DNA of 64,000 nt from Syntrophotaleaceae bacterium (GTDB lineage: Bacteria; Desulfobacterota; Desulfuromonadia; Desulfuromonadales; Syntrophotaleaceae), in assembly GCA_041390365.1 (NCBI GenBank), contig JAWKQB010000002.1, positions 1,132,978 through 1,196,977 on the forward strand, in the 5' to 3' direction. Positions 23,540-32,438 of the stretch are shown piece after piece. Under the pieces are notes generated by a model. The model was not told the DNA's origin. It saw only the letters and a program-made list of their open reading frames with translations, and searched no databases. Made by a program: the position numbers and the translations under genes. Position 1 is the stretch's first letter, and each line of letters opens with the position of its first letter.

Positions 23540-24180
23540 ATTGGCTTACTATGGATTTTGAATTGGTGGAGGGAACGACGACCTACCGCAAAACAGCCTC
23601 AAAGCCCGCGCTCCTCGTAACTCCTTGATAATAAACGCCGAAGTCATCTTGCACAACCACTTCCCGACAACCCGACCAGAGAAACGAATTTCTCCCCTGA
23701 TTTCCCGGCACTGGACGAGGGTGACGGGTTTGCAGTAAAATCGAATACCTGGCGTCGAGCCGCAACAACTTCAAATCCGGTTTTCGGACGCCGGTTCGGT
23801 TCCCAAAACGGAATCGAATTGCATCAAGGACGCCGTTATTACGGGAGAAGCAGCGGCCATTGATCCGTTTCGGCGTCGATGAAATCGGCCGCGAACCGGA
23901 CTGGGCCGCCCCCCCTGCTTCGTTCCCTTAGCGGCCAGCGACAGCTTGTCCGCCGACCTGACTGTTTCCTTCGGCAGTTCGCCTGATTTCTTCCCCACGC
24001 CCTGTTCCGCGAGGTAGCGCACAACGGTTCGTGTGGACTTCGCGCCCGCTTCCCGCACTGACTTGTGCAACGTTTTATTCCTGACATTCTGCACCCCCAA
24101 ACAACCCGGTTGCACGACAGCGAACGCCCCTGATCAGATCGCCTCCAGATTTGACCGCCCCCCGCTTTGGGCAAGCAGAT
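23540..24180. other. Non-coding scar region with dispersed repeats
   Basis: No supportable gene. It contains a TGGTGGAGGG at 23564-23573 whose complement CCCTCCACCA resembles a tRNA/tmRNA 3' end and could be a worn att site. It also contains the second copy of the TCGGACGCCGGTTCGGTT repeat (23786-23820) and a 44-bp segment (24033-24076) that recurs at 39156-39196. Minus-strand frames read NKTLHKSVREAGAKS, a likely gene-end remnant. Confidence 0.45.
24033..24076. repeat. Imperfect direct repeat, left flank of the efflux island
   Basis: GGACTTCGCGC...CTTC.CGCACTGACTTGT.CA.CGTTT, about 40 matching bases with a 3-bp indel relative to 39156-39196, same orientation. On the minus strand both copies read a similar ..LxKSVRExGAKS peptide end. 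Confidence 0.6.
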
Positions 24181-24185
24181 ACCAG

Positions 24186-24228
24186 TTGACAATTTTTTTT
24201 TGCGCTGATACGTTTAATCAAACGTTTG
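24186..24228 (+). promoter_or_regulatory. RND operon promoter with palindromic operator
   Basis: A perfect TTGACA at 24186-24191 with a GATACG -10-like element at 24207-24212. It is immediately followed by the perfect palindrome CAAACGTTTG (24219-24228) within AATCAAACGTTTGTTT. The palindrome would overlap the start of transcription, the usual place for a TetR-family repressor. Two TetR regulators are encoded downstream. Confidence 0.5.
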
Positions 24229-24408
24229 TTTGGGATGGTTTGCAGGATTTTCCCCGTGGATAATCGGGAAAGAAACCGTATGTCCACTTGGACTATTGGT
24301 TAACGATTTAAATTAATTGAGGTGACCATGCGGACTTTGTCTTCAACGGGGCTGATGAGTCGGATTGCCAAGAAAATAACATTACCGAGGAGTAGTTACG
24401 GAGGATTT

Positions 24409-25707
24409 ATGTCAACGAGGCAAAATTCGCGAAGAAAAGGATCATCGCTGAGAGAGGTCTGGCCGGAAACCACATACCCTGGTCTTCGTCATTTTTTGTC
24501 AGGCCTGCCGCTCTTGCTGCTGCTTTCCGGGTTGGTGCTCGGCGGTTGCGACCGTGCGCAGCAGGGCCCGCCGCCTCACCCGACTCCACAAGTTTCATTT
24601 GTGGCGATGCAGCCGGAGAAAATCACATTGTCAACCGAATTACCGGGCCGCACCTCACCCTTCCGGGTCGCGGAAATCCGGCCCCAGGTCAGTGGCCTGA
24701 TCCTGAAGCGATTGTTTGAAGAAGGCTCCCTGGTCACAGTCGGACAGGTACTTTACCAGATTGATCCCGCGCCGTTTCAAGCCGCGCTCGATAACGCACA
24801 GGCCGCCCTTGGCCGATCCGAAGCGAATCTGCCCGCGACCAGGTCGAAGGCGGAGCGTTACAGAAAATCACTGGCCGACAAGGCCGTCAGCCAGCAGGCT
24901 TACGATGACGCGGCCGCCGCCCTGGCCCAGGTCGAGGCAGATATCGAATTTTACCGGGCGGCGTTGGAAACAGCGCGCATCAACCTGAATTACACCCAAA
25001 TAAGCGCGCCCATCTCGGGACGCATCGGCAAGTCCAACGTGACCGACGGCGCCATTGTCACGGCATACCAGCCTCTGGCCCTGGCGACCATTCAGCAGCT
25101 CGACCCGATATTTGTGGATGTGCCTCAATCGACCACCGAATTGCTGCGTTTGAAGCAGCGCCTCGAAGACGGCCGCCTTACGCGAAACGGAACGGATCAC
25201 AATGCAGTCGATATTATCCTGGAGAACGGCACTCCATACCCGGAAGCAGGAACCCTTGAATTCAGTGATGTCACTGTTGATCCGACCACGGGCTCGGTCA
25301 TCCTGCGAACGGTTGTTCCCAATCCGAGGAGCATACTGCTCCCCGGCATGTTCGTCAGGGCCGTGGTCAGGGAAGGCGTCAACGAACGGGCGATCCTCGT
25401 TCCCCAGCAGGGCGTGTCCCGCGATCCCAAGGGCAATCCCTACGCCCTGGTTGTCGACGCGGAAAGCACAGCCGCATTTCGGCCGCTGACTCTCGACCGG
25501 GCCATCGGCGATAAATGGCTGGTTTCGGCCGGCCTCTCTCCGGGCGACAAGTTGATCGTGGAAGGATTGACCATGCTGCGCCCGGGTACGCCGGTAAATG
25601 CCGTCCCTTTCGAACCTTCCCCTGCCGAACAAAAAAACGCAGACGGGTCTGGTCCCTCGAACCGTTCCGATAATCCATCGCAAAATCGCGGTGAAGGAGG
25701 AAAGTGA
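24409..25707 (+). CDS. RND efflux periplasmic adaptor lipoprotein (AcrA/MexA type)
   Basis: 432 residues. A long basic N terminus precedes a hydrophobic segment that ends in a lipobox (LSGLVLGGCDR), so it should be lipid-anchored to the inner membrane facing the periplasm. Lipoyl/hairpin/beta-barrel order: VSGLILKRLFEEGSLVTVGQVLYQIDP, a coiled-coil hairpin with AERYRKSLADKAVSQQAYDDA, then YTQISAPISGRIG. ATG 24409 has GGAGG 4 bases upstream. An upstream in-frame ATG at 24322 lacks one. It overlaps the permease start by 1 bp. Confidence 0.92.
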   Translation: MSTRQNSRRKGSSLREVWPETTYPGLRHFLSGLPLLLLLSGLVLGGCDRAQQGPPPHPTPQVSFVAMQPEKITLSTELPGRTSPFRVAEIRPQVSGLILKRLFEEGSLVTVGQVLYQIDPAPFQAALDNAQAALGRSEANLPATRSKAERYRKSLADKAVSQQAYDDAAAALAQVEADIEFYRAALETARINLNYTQISAPISGRIGKSNVTDGAIVTAYQPLALATIQQLDPIFVDVPQSTTELLRLKQRLEDGRLTRNGTDHNAVDIILENGTPYPEAGTLEFSDVTVDPTTGSVILRTVVPNPRSILLPGMFVRAVVREGVNERAILVPQQGVSRDPKGNPYALVVDAESTAAFRPLTLDRAIGDKWLVSAGLSPGDKLIVEGLTMLRPGTPVNAVPFEPSPAEQKNADGSGPSNRSDNPSQNRGEGGK

Positions 25708-28700
25708 TGCTGTCAAAATTCTTCCTTGACCGTCCGGTTTTCGCCTGGGTTATCGCCATCATCATGATGACGGCGGGCGGGCTGGCCATCTATAACCTGC
25801 CGGTGGCGCAGTATCCGCCGATAGCGCCTCCCTCCATCGCCATAGACGCCTTCTTTCCCGGCGCCTCGGCCGAAACCGTGGAAAACACCGTCACCCAGAT
25901 CATCGAGCAGAAGATGACCGGTCTGGACGACATGCTCTACCTCGCAGGCACCAGCTCATCATCAGGAGCCGCCAGGGTCGAGCTGACCTTTGCGCCGGGA
26001 ACCGATCCGGATGTAGCCTGGTCCAAGGTACAGAACAAGCTGCAGCTTGCCATGGCCAGCCTCCCCGACGTGGTTCAGCGCCAGGGCGTCAAGGTCAGCA
26101 AATCCACCAGAAACTTCCTGATCATTGTTGGTCTTACTTCCGAAGACGGGAGCATGGACAGCAGTGATTTGGAGGATTATGCCCAATCCAACCTGGAAAA
26201 AGTGCTCTCCCGGGTGCCCGGCGTTGGCGAAGTGATGAGTTTCGGCTCCCAGTACGCCATGCGGGTCTGGGTCAATCCGGACAAGCTGATCAGTTACAGT
26301 CTGACCATGGAGGATGTCATCGGGGCGCTCAGGGCCTACAATGTCGAGGTGTCCGCCGGCCAGCTGGGCGGGGCGCCGGCCGTCGATGGGCAGCGCCTGA
26401 ACGCATCCATCGTTGTGCAGCACCTGCTCCAGACGCCGGAGGAATTCGCGGCCATTCCTGTCCGCACCAATCCGGACGGCTCCGTGGTGCGCGTCAGTGA
26501 CATTGGTTACACTGAATTGGGAAGCGAACGTTACGACAGCGTTTCAAAATACAATGGCAAACCGTCCGCCGCCATGGCTATTCGCCAGGCCGCTGGCGCC
26601 AATGCCTTGGAAACGGCCGATGCCGTCAAACTGAAACTGGAGGAAATGAGCAGATATTTCCCCCCTGGAATGAAAGTTGTTTACCCCTACGACACGACAC
26701 CTTTTACCCAGGTGGCGATCGACGAGGTGGTCAAGACCCTTTTTGAAGCGGTCTTTCTGGTCTTTGTGATCATGTACATCTTCATGGGGACTTTCCGAGC
26801 CACTCTTATTCCCACCATCGCGGTGCCCGTGGTTCTGCTCGGCACGTTCGGCATCCTGGGGCTCTTCGGGTTTTCCATCAACATGCTGACCATGTTTGCC
26901 ATGGTGCTGGCCATTGGTCTTCTGGTCGACGATGCCATCGTGGTGGTGGAGAACGTCGAGCGGATCATGGCCGAGGAAGGGCTCTCCCCCCGCGAAGCCA
27001 CCGCCAAATCGATGGACGAGATCACCAGCGCCCTGATCGGCATCGGTCTCGTGCTTTCGGCGGTATTCGGCCCCATGGCCTTTTTCCCCGGCTCCACCGG
27101 GGTCATCTATCGCCAATTCTCCATCACCGTCATTTCGTCCATGCTCCTGTCGGTGGTCGTGGCCTTGGTCCTGACCCCGGTGCTCTGCGCCACCATGCTC
27201 AAGCCGATTCCCAAGGGGCATGAACCCTCGGAGGGCGCCGTTTGGTTCCTTCGGCCTTTCTTCCGCTGGTTCGACCGGTTCTTCTTCCGGTCCAGGGATT
27301 TTTATGTGCGGCTGGTTGGCCACGTGTTGGCGAAAAAACTCCGCTACCTGTTTGTCTTCGTGCTGATTGTCGTGGCCATGGGCTATCTGTTCCAGCGCAT
27401 GCCCACATCCTATATTCCGGATGAGGATCAAGGCATCCTCCTGGTTCAGGCCATGCTCCCCTCCGGCTCGACGCTCGAGCAGACGGAAGCGGTCATGGCC
27501 AAAGTCACGGATCATTTTCTGACCAACGAGAAGGAGGGGGTGGATTCACTCATTACCATCGCGGGCAGGAGCTTCAGCGGCGAGGGCCAGAATATAGCCA
27601 TGAGCTTTGTCAAGCTCAGGGACTGGGAGCTTCGCCAGCGGCCCGACCTGAAAGTCAAGGCCATTGCCGGCCGCGCCATGGGGGCATTTTCTCAGATAAA
27701 TGAAGCCATGGTCTTCGCTTTCCCGCCCCCCCCGGTCATCGAACTGGGGATGGGCACCGGCTTCGACCTGCAGCTCGTGGACCGTGGAGGCTTGGGCCAC
27801 GATAAACTCATGGAGGCGCGCAACCAACTCCTCGGCATGGCGGCCCAAGACCCCCGCCTGATCAGGGTCCGGCCCAACGGAATGAATGATGTGGCCGAAT
27901 ACCACCTCGATGTTGACTGGGACAAGGCCGGCGCTCTGGGGATTCCCATCGACTCCATTCATAACACCATCTCGGCCGCCTTCGGCAGCGCCTATGTCAA
28001 CGATTTTATCCAGGCCGGCCGGGTCAAAAAGGTATATGCCCAGGTGGACGCGCCCTATCGCATGCTGCCGCACGACCTGGAAAAACTCTATGTGCGCAAC
28101 ACCTCCGGCAAAATGGTCCCCGTCTCATCCTTTGCCGAGGGGCGCTGGGCGACCGGCTCGCCACAGCTCGAGCGTTTCAACGCCTTTCCGTCGATCAATA
28201 TCTGGGGCGAGCCGGCTCCAGGCCACAGCACCGGCGAGGCCATGGCCGCCATCGAGGAGATTGTCGCCAAACTGCCGACCGGAATCGCCGCCGACTGGAC
28301 CGGACTTTCCTACCAGGAACGGCAGGGCGGTTCCATGGCCCCTCTGCTCTATGCTTTTTCGGTTTTCGCCATCTTCCTCTGCCTGGCGGCCCTTTACGAA
28401 AGCTGGCCCATCCCCATCGCCATCCTGCTGACCATGCCCCTTGGCGCCATCGGCGGCGTGATCGCCACCAGCACTGGCGGGATGCCCAACGACGTCTATT
28501 TTCAGATCGGCCTGCTGATCACCCTGGGGCTCACCACCAAGAACGCCATCCTGATCGTCCAATTCGCCAGGGCAAAGGTCGATGAAGGCATGGGCTTGAT
28601 CGAAGCGACACTCCAAGGCGCCAAACTGCGGCTCAGGCCGATCATTATGACATCGCTGGCCTTCGGTTTCGGGGTACTGCCCCTGGCGTTGGCCACCGGA

Positions 28701-28886
28701 GCAGGATCGGGAGCGCAACGGGCAATCGGCATCGGCGTTCTCGGGGGCGTGGTTACTTCAACCTTACTGGTTATCCTGTTCGCGCCGCTCTTTTACGTCA
28801 TGATCTACAAGGCGCTTGGCAAACATCGAAAAGAAGTAACCATGGACTATGTTGAGGAAAGCGCCATGGCGGAGGGAAATAAATGA
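25707..28886 (+). CDS. RND efflux permease, HAE1 family (AcrB/MexB type)
   Basis: 1059 residues with twelve membrane helices and two large periplasmic loops, the full HAE1 length. The N terminus MLSKFFLDRPVFAWVIAIIMM and GLLVDDAIVVVENVERIM, with the paired proton-relay aspartates in helix 4, are intact. The helix-10 lysine appears in LTTKNAILIVQFA. It exports hydrophobic drugs, solvents or detergents using the proton gradient as part of the tripartite pump with its neighbours. ATG 25707 follows GGAGG. The last codon overlaps the outer-membrane gene (ATGA). Confidence 0.95.
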   Translation: MLSKFFLDRPVFAWVIAIIMMTAGGLAIYNLPVAQYPPIAPPSIAIDAFFPGASAETVENTVTQIIEQKMTGLDDMLYLAGTSSSSGAARVELTFAPGTDPDVAWSKVQNKLQLAMASLPDVVQRQGVKVSKSTRNFLIIVGLTSEDGSMDSSDLEDYAQSNLEKVLSRVPGVGEVMSFGSQYAMRVWVNPDKLISYSLTMEDVIGALRAYNVEVSAGQLGGAPAVDGQRLNASIVVQHLLQTPEEFAAIPVRTNPDGSVVRVSDIGYTELGSERYDSVSKYNGKPSAAMAIRQAAGANALETADAVKLKLEEMSRYFPPGMKVVYPYDTTPFTQVAIDEVVKTLFEAVFLVFVIMYIFMGTFRATLIPTIAVPVVLLGTFGILGLFGFSINMLTMFAMVLAIGLLVDDAIVVVENVERIMAEEGLSPREATAKSMDEITSALIGIGLVLSAVFGPMAFFPGSTGVIYRQFSITVISSMLLSVVVALVLTPVLCATMLKPIPKGHEPSEGAVWFLRPFFRWFDRFFFRSRDFYVRLVGHVLAKKLRYLFVFVLIVVAMGYLFQRMPTSYIPDEDQGILLVQAMLPSGSTLEQTEAVMAKVTDHFLTNEKEGVDSLITIAGRSFSGEGQNIAMSFVKLRDWELRQRPDLKVKAIAGRAMGAFSQINEAMVFAFPPPPVIELGMGTGFDLQLVDRGGLGHDKLMEARNQLLGMAAQDPRLIRVRPNGMNDVAEYHLDVDWDKAGALGIPIDSIHNTISAAFGSAYVNDFIQAGRVKKVYAQVDAPYRMLPHDLEKLYVRNTSGKMVPVSSFAEGRWATGSPQLERFNAFPSINIWGEPAPGHSTGEAMAAIEEIVAKLPTGIAADWTGLSYQERQGGSMAPLLYAFSVFAIFLCLAALYESWPIPIAILLTMPLGAIGGVIATSTGGMPNDVYFQIGLLITLGLTTKNAILIVQFARAKVDEGMGLIEATLQGAKLRLRPIIMTSLAFGFGVLPLALATGAGSGAQRAIGIGVLGGVVTSTLLVILFAPLFYVMIYKALGKHRKEVTMDYVEESAMAEGNK

Positions 28887-30349
28887 ACAGACGATTAGCA
28901 ATTTTGCTGACCGGCATCGGTCTTATTGCCGGAGGTTGTTCTCTTGCTCCCAAATACCTGCGGCCGGAAGCGCCGATCCCGGCGGAGTGGCCGAAGGGCG
29001 AGGCATACCAGGCCATACCCGAATCGCCGATTGCCCCGGACCTGAACCGGCAAGAGTTTTTCACCGACGGGAAGCTGCAAAAAGTCATCGGCATCGCCCT
29101 GGAAAATAATCGGGAACTGCGGCTAGCCGCCCAGAACGTGTTACGGGCCCGGGCTCTCTATGGCGTGCAACGGGCCGAGCTGTTTCCGGCGGTTCAGGCA
29201 AGCGGCGAGGGAGGCAAGCAAGGCCTGTCATCCGATCTTGTGAAACCGGGGGATACCCGCACGAGGGAACAGTACAGCCTCGATCTGGGGGTTGCATCCT
29301 GGGAGATCGATTTTTTCGGGCGGATCCGCAGCCTGAAGGATCAGGCCTTGGAGGAGTATCTGGCAACCGAGGAGGCCAGGCGGAGCGCCGAGATTGCGTT
29401 GGTTGGCGAGGTCGCCCGCGTGTATCTGACCCTTGCCGCGGACCGGGAAAATCTGCAACTGGCCCGGTCCACCCTGGAAACGCAGCAGGCGTCTTACAGT
29501 CTGGTGCGAAAACAGTATGACGCAGGTCTCGCCAACGAACTGGATCTGCGGCGGGCACAGATACCGGTGGAGACGGCCCGGGGAGACGTCGCCCTTTTTA
29601 CACAGCTGGTGGCCCAGGATCAAAACGCCTTGAATCTCCTCGCCGGCATACCGGTTCCCGATGAGTTGCTGCCGATTGACCTCGAAGGCGTTACCCCGCC
29701 CGCGGAAATTTCCGCGGGCCTGTCCTCTGAAATCCTCTTGCAGAGGCCTGACATCATGGCGGCGGAGCATCGGCTCAAGGGAGCATACGCCTTTATCGGC
29801 GCGGCACGGGCGGCCTTTTTCCCCCGGATTGCGCTGACTACCGCAGTGGGGACGGCCAGTGACGACCTCTCCGGTCTCTTCGGTTCCGGAACGGGCACCT
29901 GGAGTTTCACGCCGCGGGTCGTGGCGCCGATTTTCGACGCCCGAGTCTGGGCAGCGCTCAGGGTCAGCAAGTCCGATCGGGAAATTGTTTTGACCCAGTA
30001 TGAGCTTGCCATTCAGAACGCCTTCAGGGAAGTAGCGGATTCTCTTGCCTTACAGGGAACAATCGATCAGCAGATCGCGGCCCAGCTCTCCCTGGTCACC
30101 GCGACCGCGGCAACCTATCGCCTCGCCGACATACGCTATACGGATGGAATCGACAGTTACCTCGGGGTCCTTGACGCGCAACGATCTCACTTTGCCGCCC
30201 AGCAGGGGCTGGTGACGTTGCGCCTGGCCAAACTCGCAAACCGGGTACGGCTTTACGCTGTATTGGGAGGCGGAGTATCGGAAAAAAATAACGAACCTGA
30301 TGTATCGGAGAATTCCTCGGAGACAGGAAGAAAGGATGGACAACAATAA
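28883..30349 (+). CDS. Outer-membrane efflux lipoprotein (OprM/NodT type)
   Basis: 488 residues. Signal peptide with lipobox LIAGGCSLAPKYLRPEAP. Two OEP repeats follow, with characteristic pieces such as SWEIDFFGRIRSLKDQALEEYL, SYSLVRKQYDAGLANELDL, LLQRPDIMAAEHRLKGAYAFIGAARAAFFPRIAL and IRYTDGIDSYLGVLDAQR. It forms the trimeric outer-membrane channel for the RND pump encoded just upstream, with which it is translationally coupled. Its 3' end overlaps the methyltransferase gene by 14 bp. Confidence 0.94.
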   Translation: MNRRLAILLTGIGLIAGGCSLAPKYLRPEAPIPAEWPKGEAYQAIPESPIAPDLNRQEFFTDGKLQKVIGIALENNRELRLAAQNVLRARALYGVQRAELFPAVQASGEGGKQGLSSDLVKPGDTRTREQYSLDLGVASWEIDFFGRIRSLKDQALEEYLATEEARRSAEIALVGEVARVYLTLAADRENLQLARSTLETQQASYSLVRKQYDAGLANELDLRRAQIPVETARGDVALFTQLVAQDQNALNLLAGIPVPDELLPIDLEGVTPPAEISAGLSSEILLQRPDIMAAEHRLKGAYAFIGAARAAFFPRIALTTAVGTASDDLSGLFGSGTGTWSFTPRVVAPIFDARVWAALRVSKSDREIVLTQYELAIQNAFREVADSLALQGTIDQQIAAQLSLVTATAATYRLADIRYTDGIDSYLGVLDAQRSHFAAQQGLVTLRLAKLANRVRLYAVLGGGVSEKNNEPDVSENSSETGRKDGQQ

Positions 30350-30974
30350 GTCAGTCACTGATGGCAAAAGCGGTTCTGACAGGATAGACCCTGAAAAACT
30401 CCTTGCTTTCCTGCCGATTCGCAGTGACAGCGCCATCTTGGACATGGCGGGCGGCTTTGGCGCCTATACCTTTGCCATGGCATCGCTCTGCCCGCACGGC
30501 AAGATCTTTGTCTTTTATCTGCGGGAGGAAGGGTTCGAACGTTTCATTGAGGAGATTTCGGATAGCGCCATCACCAACATCATCCCCAATGTCGTCACTT
30601 CAGGTTCGCTACCTCTTGGCAGCGAAACCATGGATTTGTGTCTCTTGACCAAGGTTTTCCATGACTTGTTTTCACAAGGCAGCGACCAGGAGGCGCTACG
30701 CGAAATCAAGAGGGTTTTGAAGCCTCGCGGAACCTTGGCGGTGATAGAGTATAAAAAAATAGTCGGCACTCCCGGGCCCCCCGTCAAAATCCGTATCGCT
30801 CCGGGTGAGCTTGATGAGACACTCCGTTGCGCGGGCTTTATCCCAGCGATAAAACAAGAAATCGAGATTGGGCCATATCATTACCTGTCTCTTTATCGAA
30901 AAGGTGACGGCAACACGAATGAAAGGGGCAGCCTGTACCGCCCGTTTTTGTTCGTGCCCTTGTCAACCAAGTAA
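30336..30974 (+). CDS. Class I SAM-dependent methyltransferase
   Basis: 212 residues. The Rossmann motif I is a little unusual: AILDMAGGFGAYTFAMA in place of DxGxGxG. Motif II is near KIFVFYLREEGFERF. REIKRVLKPRGTLAVIEYKK is a typical UbiE/COQ5-like motif III. The start is ATG 30336 (MDNNKSVTD) with AGGAAG upstream. A longer frame from 30300 has no SD and lies in the upstream gene. It sits in the RND operon between the OMF and a TetR gene; it might modify a pump substrate, but that is speculation. Confidence 0.8.
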   Translation: MDNNKSVTDGKSGSDRIDPEKLLAFLPIRSDSAILDMAGGFGAYTFAMASLCPHGKIFVFYLREEGFERFIEEISDSAITNIIPNVVTSGSLPLGSETMDLCLLTKVFHDLFSQGSDQEALREIKRVLKPRGTLAVIEYKKIVGTPGPPVKIRIAPGELDETLRCAGFIPAIKQEIEIGPYHYLSLYRKGDGNTNERGSLYRPFLFVPLSTK

Positions 30975-31000
30975 AGGAAAAAGAGAGAAGGCGACAATAA

Positions 31001-31609
31001 ATGCAATCGAACTTTCCGGAAAATAAAGTCAAAATCCTGGAAGCCGCTATCCCCCTTTTTGCCGAAGCCGGTTTCAATGGCGTTTCCATGCGCAGCCTCG
31101 CCACTGAAGTCGGCCTGAATCCGGCAACCCTCTATCATCACTTTCAGGACAAGCATACTCTCTACATGGCCGCCATGTCTTATGCGTTTGCCCGAAGGGC
31201 CGAGACATTATCGGCGGCCCTGGGCGCGGATGCCCCCCCCGAGCAGCGGCTGAAAAAGTTTGCCGAGGCTCTTTGCCGGCTCATCCATGACGAGCCTGAT
31301 TTCAACAAGTTGATCCAGCGGGAAATATTGGCGGAAGATAACAAGCGCCTGCAACTGCTGGCGGACCAGGTTTTTCATGAATTTTTCACGTCGCTCCTCT
31401 CCCTTTGCGGTGAGCTCGCCCCCGGCTATGACTCACATATGCTGGCCATCTCCATAGTTGGCCTGATGGCCTATCACTACCAGATAACTCCCCTGCGGCG
31501 GCATCTGTTGGGCAGCTCCCCGGATCATGACTCCCCGGAAGAGGTGGCTGCGCATGTGGTGCGCCTGCTGCTGGGAGGGGTCAAGGAAGGGAAAATCCGA
31601 TTTGAATGA
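31001..31609 (+). CDS. TetR/AcrR-family transcription regulator
   Basis: 202 residues. N-terminal TetR DNA-binding domain (ILEAAIPLFAEAGFNGVSMRSLATEVGLNPATLYHHFQDKHTLY) and a ligand-binding helical C terminus of ordinary length. It is 26 bp after the methyltransferase, in the same direction, so it is probably the local repressor of the RND operon. The likely site is CAAACGTTTG at 24219-24228. That link is inference. Confidence 0.88.
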   Translation: MQSNFPENKVKILEAAIPLFAEAGFNGVSMRSLATEVGLNPATLYHHFQDKHTLYMAAMSYAFARRAETLSAALGADAPPEQRLKKFAEALCRLIHDEPDFNKLIQREILAEDNKRLQLLADQVFHEFFTSLLSLCGELAPGYDSHMLAISIVGLMAYHYQITPLRRHLLGSSPDHDSPEEVAAHVVRLLLGGVKEGKIRFE

Positions 31610-31634
31610 CCGTATGAAGAAAAGAAGCAGGGAG

Positions 31635-31656
31635 ATATCGCTATTTGTCGCGATAT
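31635..31656 (+). promoter_or_regulatory. Inverted repeat between the two TetR genes
   Basis: ATATCGC (31635-31641) and GCGATAT (31650-31656) are perfect 7-bp arms separated by 8 bp, in the 107-bp gap upstream of the second TetR gene. Its spacing resembles a TetR operator. It has no T-tract, so it is not a convincing terminator. Confidence 0.4.
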
Positions 31657-31716
31657 TAAGCACATGTCCATGGAGCCGATGAACAAAAAGACCCTCTCCT
31701 CACGAACGAACAGGTA

Positions 31717-32391
31717 ATGACGAACAGGTCACGCGAAAGCCTTCAATCGGACACCAAGCTGCGCATTCTGGACGCGGCGGAACGCCTTTTCGCGCGCGAC
31801 GGCTTCCACCGCACTTCCATAAAGCGACTTGCTTCCGAGGCAAAGGTTAATCTGGCGGCGGTCAATTATCATTTTGGCTCCAAGATGACTTTGATCGAAA
31901 AGGTCGTTGAACGCCGGTGGCGGCCGATTAATCAACAGCGCATCGAGAGACTGGAGGCTATCAGGGCAAACGCCGTCCTGAAGGACACCGGGCTCTTGGT
32001 CAGGGAATGCTTGCGCGCTTTTATCGAACCGGCTTTTACGTCGGACATGCTCACGCGGGAGAAAAGATGTTTTCTTGCCTTGGCGGCGCATGCCTTTTCC
32101 GAACCGGATGCTGCCATCAGAACCATTTTCATCAATCAGTTTAAAGCGCCCTTCAAACTTTTGTTCGAGGTCTTGCATGATGCCCTTCCCGACCTGGCGG
32201 AGGATGCACTGTTCTGGCGGCTCCATTTTGCCATCGGCGCCATGACGCATTGCATGCGCCTGTGCAGCGCCGGTTTGCCGTCTTCCGAAATTTCCCAGCC
32301 GGGAAACGATCTCGGGACAGTAAAGGATATGTTACTGGATTTCATAACAAGCGGTATGCGCGCCCCTTGTCCCGGCGAGGAAAAACAATGA
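31717..32391 (+). CDS. TetR-family regulator, CecR (YbiH)-like
   Basis: 224 residues. TetR domain LRILDAAERLFARDGFHRTSIKRLASEAKVNLAAVNYHFGSKMTLIEKVVERR followed by a C-terminal domain (CFLALAAHAFSEPDAAIRTIFINQFKAPFKLLFEVLHDALPDL) like DUF1956 of CecR. In E. coli CecR controls an HlyD/ABC-2 exporter. Here the same type of exporter begins 0.7 kb downstream, which supports the same relation. Start ATG 31717 without a strong SD. Confidence 0.82.
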   Translation: MTNRSRESLQSDTKLRILDAAERLFARDGFHRTSIKRLASEAKVNLAAVNYHFGSKMTLIEKVVERRWRPINQQRIERLEAIRANAVLKDTGLLVRECLRAFIEPAFTSDMLTREKRCFLALAAHAFSEPDAAIRTIFINQFKAPFKLLFEVLHDALPDLAEDALFWRLHFAIGAMTHCMRLCSAGLPSSEISQPGNDLGTVKDMLLDFITSGMRAPCPGEEKQ

Positions 32392-32438
32392 AATCCAGCT
32401 GGTTTTGATGCCAGGCGAGAAAAAGGGAGGAACAAACC

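Larger units (their letters stand above)
18620..23540 (-). mobile_element. Small integrated element, phage-satellite-like (inferred)
   Basis: A run of leftward genes: integrase, Cys-rich and membrane micro-proteins, a coiled-coil protein, AlpA, an unknown protein, a winged-helix Rep-like protein beside dyad repeats, a zinc-ribbon-like phage protein and a TerS-like HTH protein. The set resembles P4-like satellites or PICIs, but primase, capsid and interference genes are not evident. The right limit is placed at a bidirectional terminator behind the integrase. The left limit is placed after the split terminator. I found no clear att direct repeat, so the ends are inference. Confidence 0.5.
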
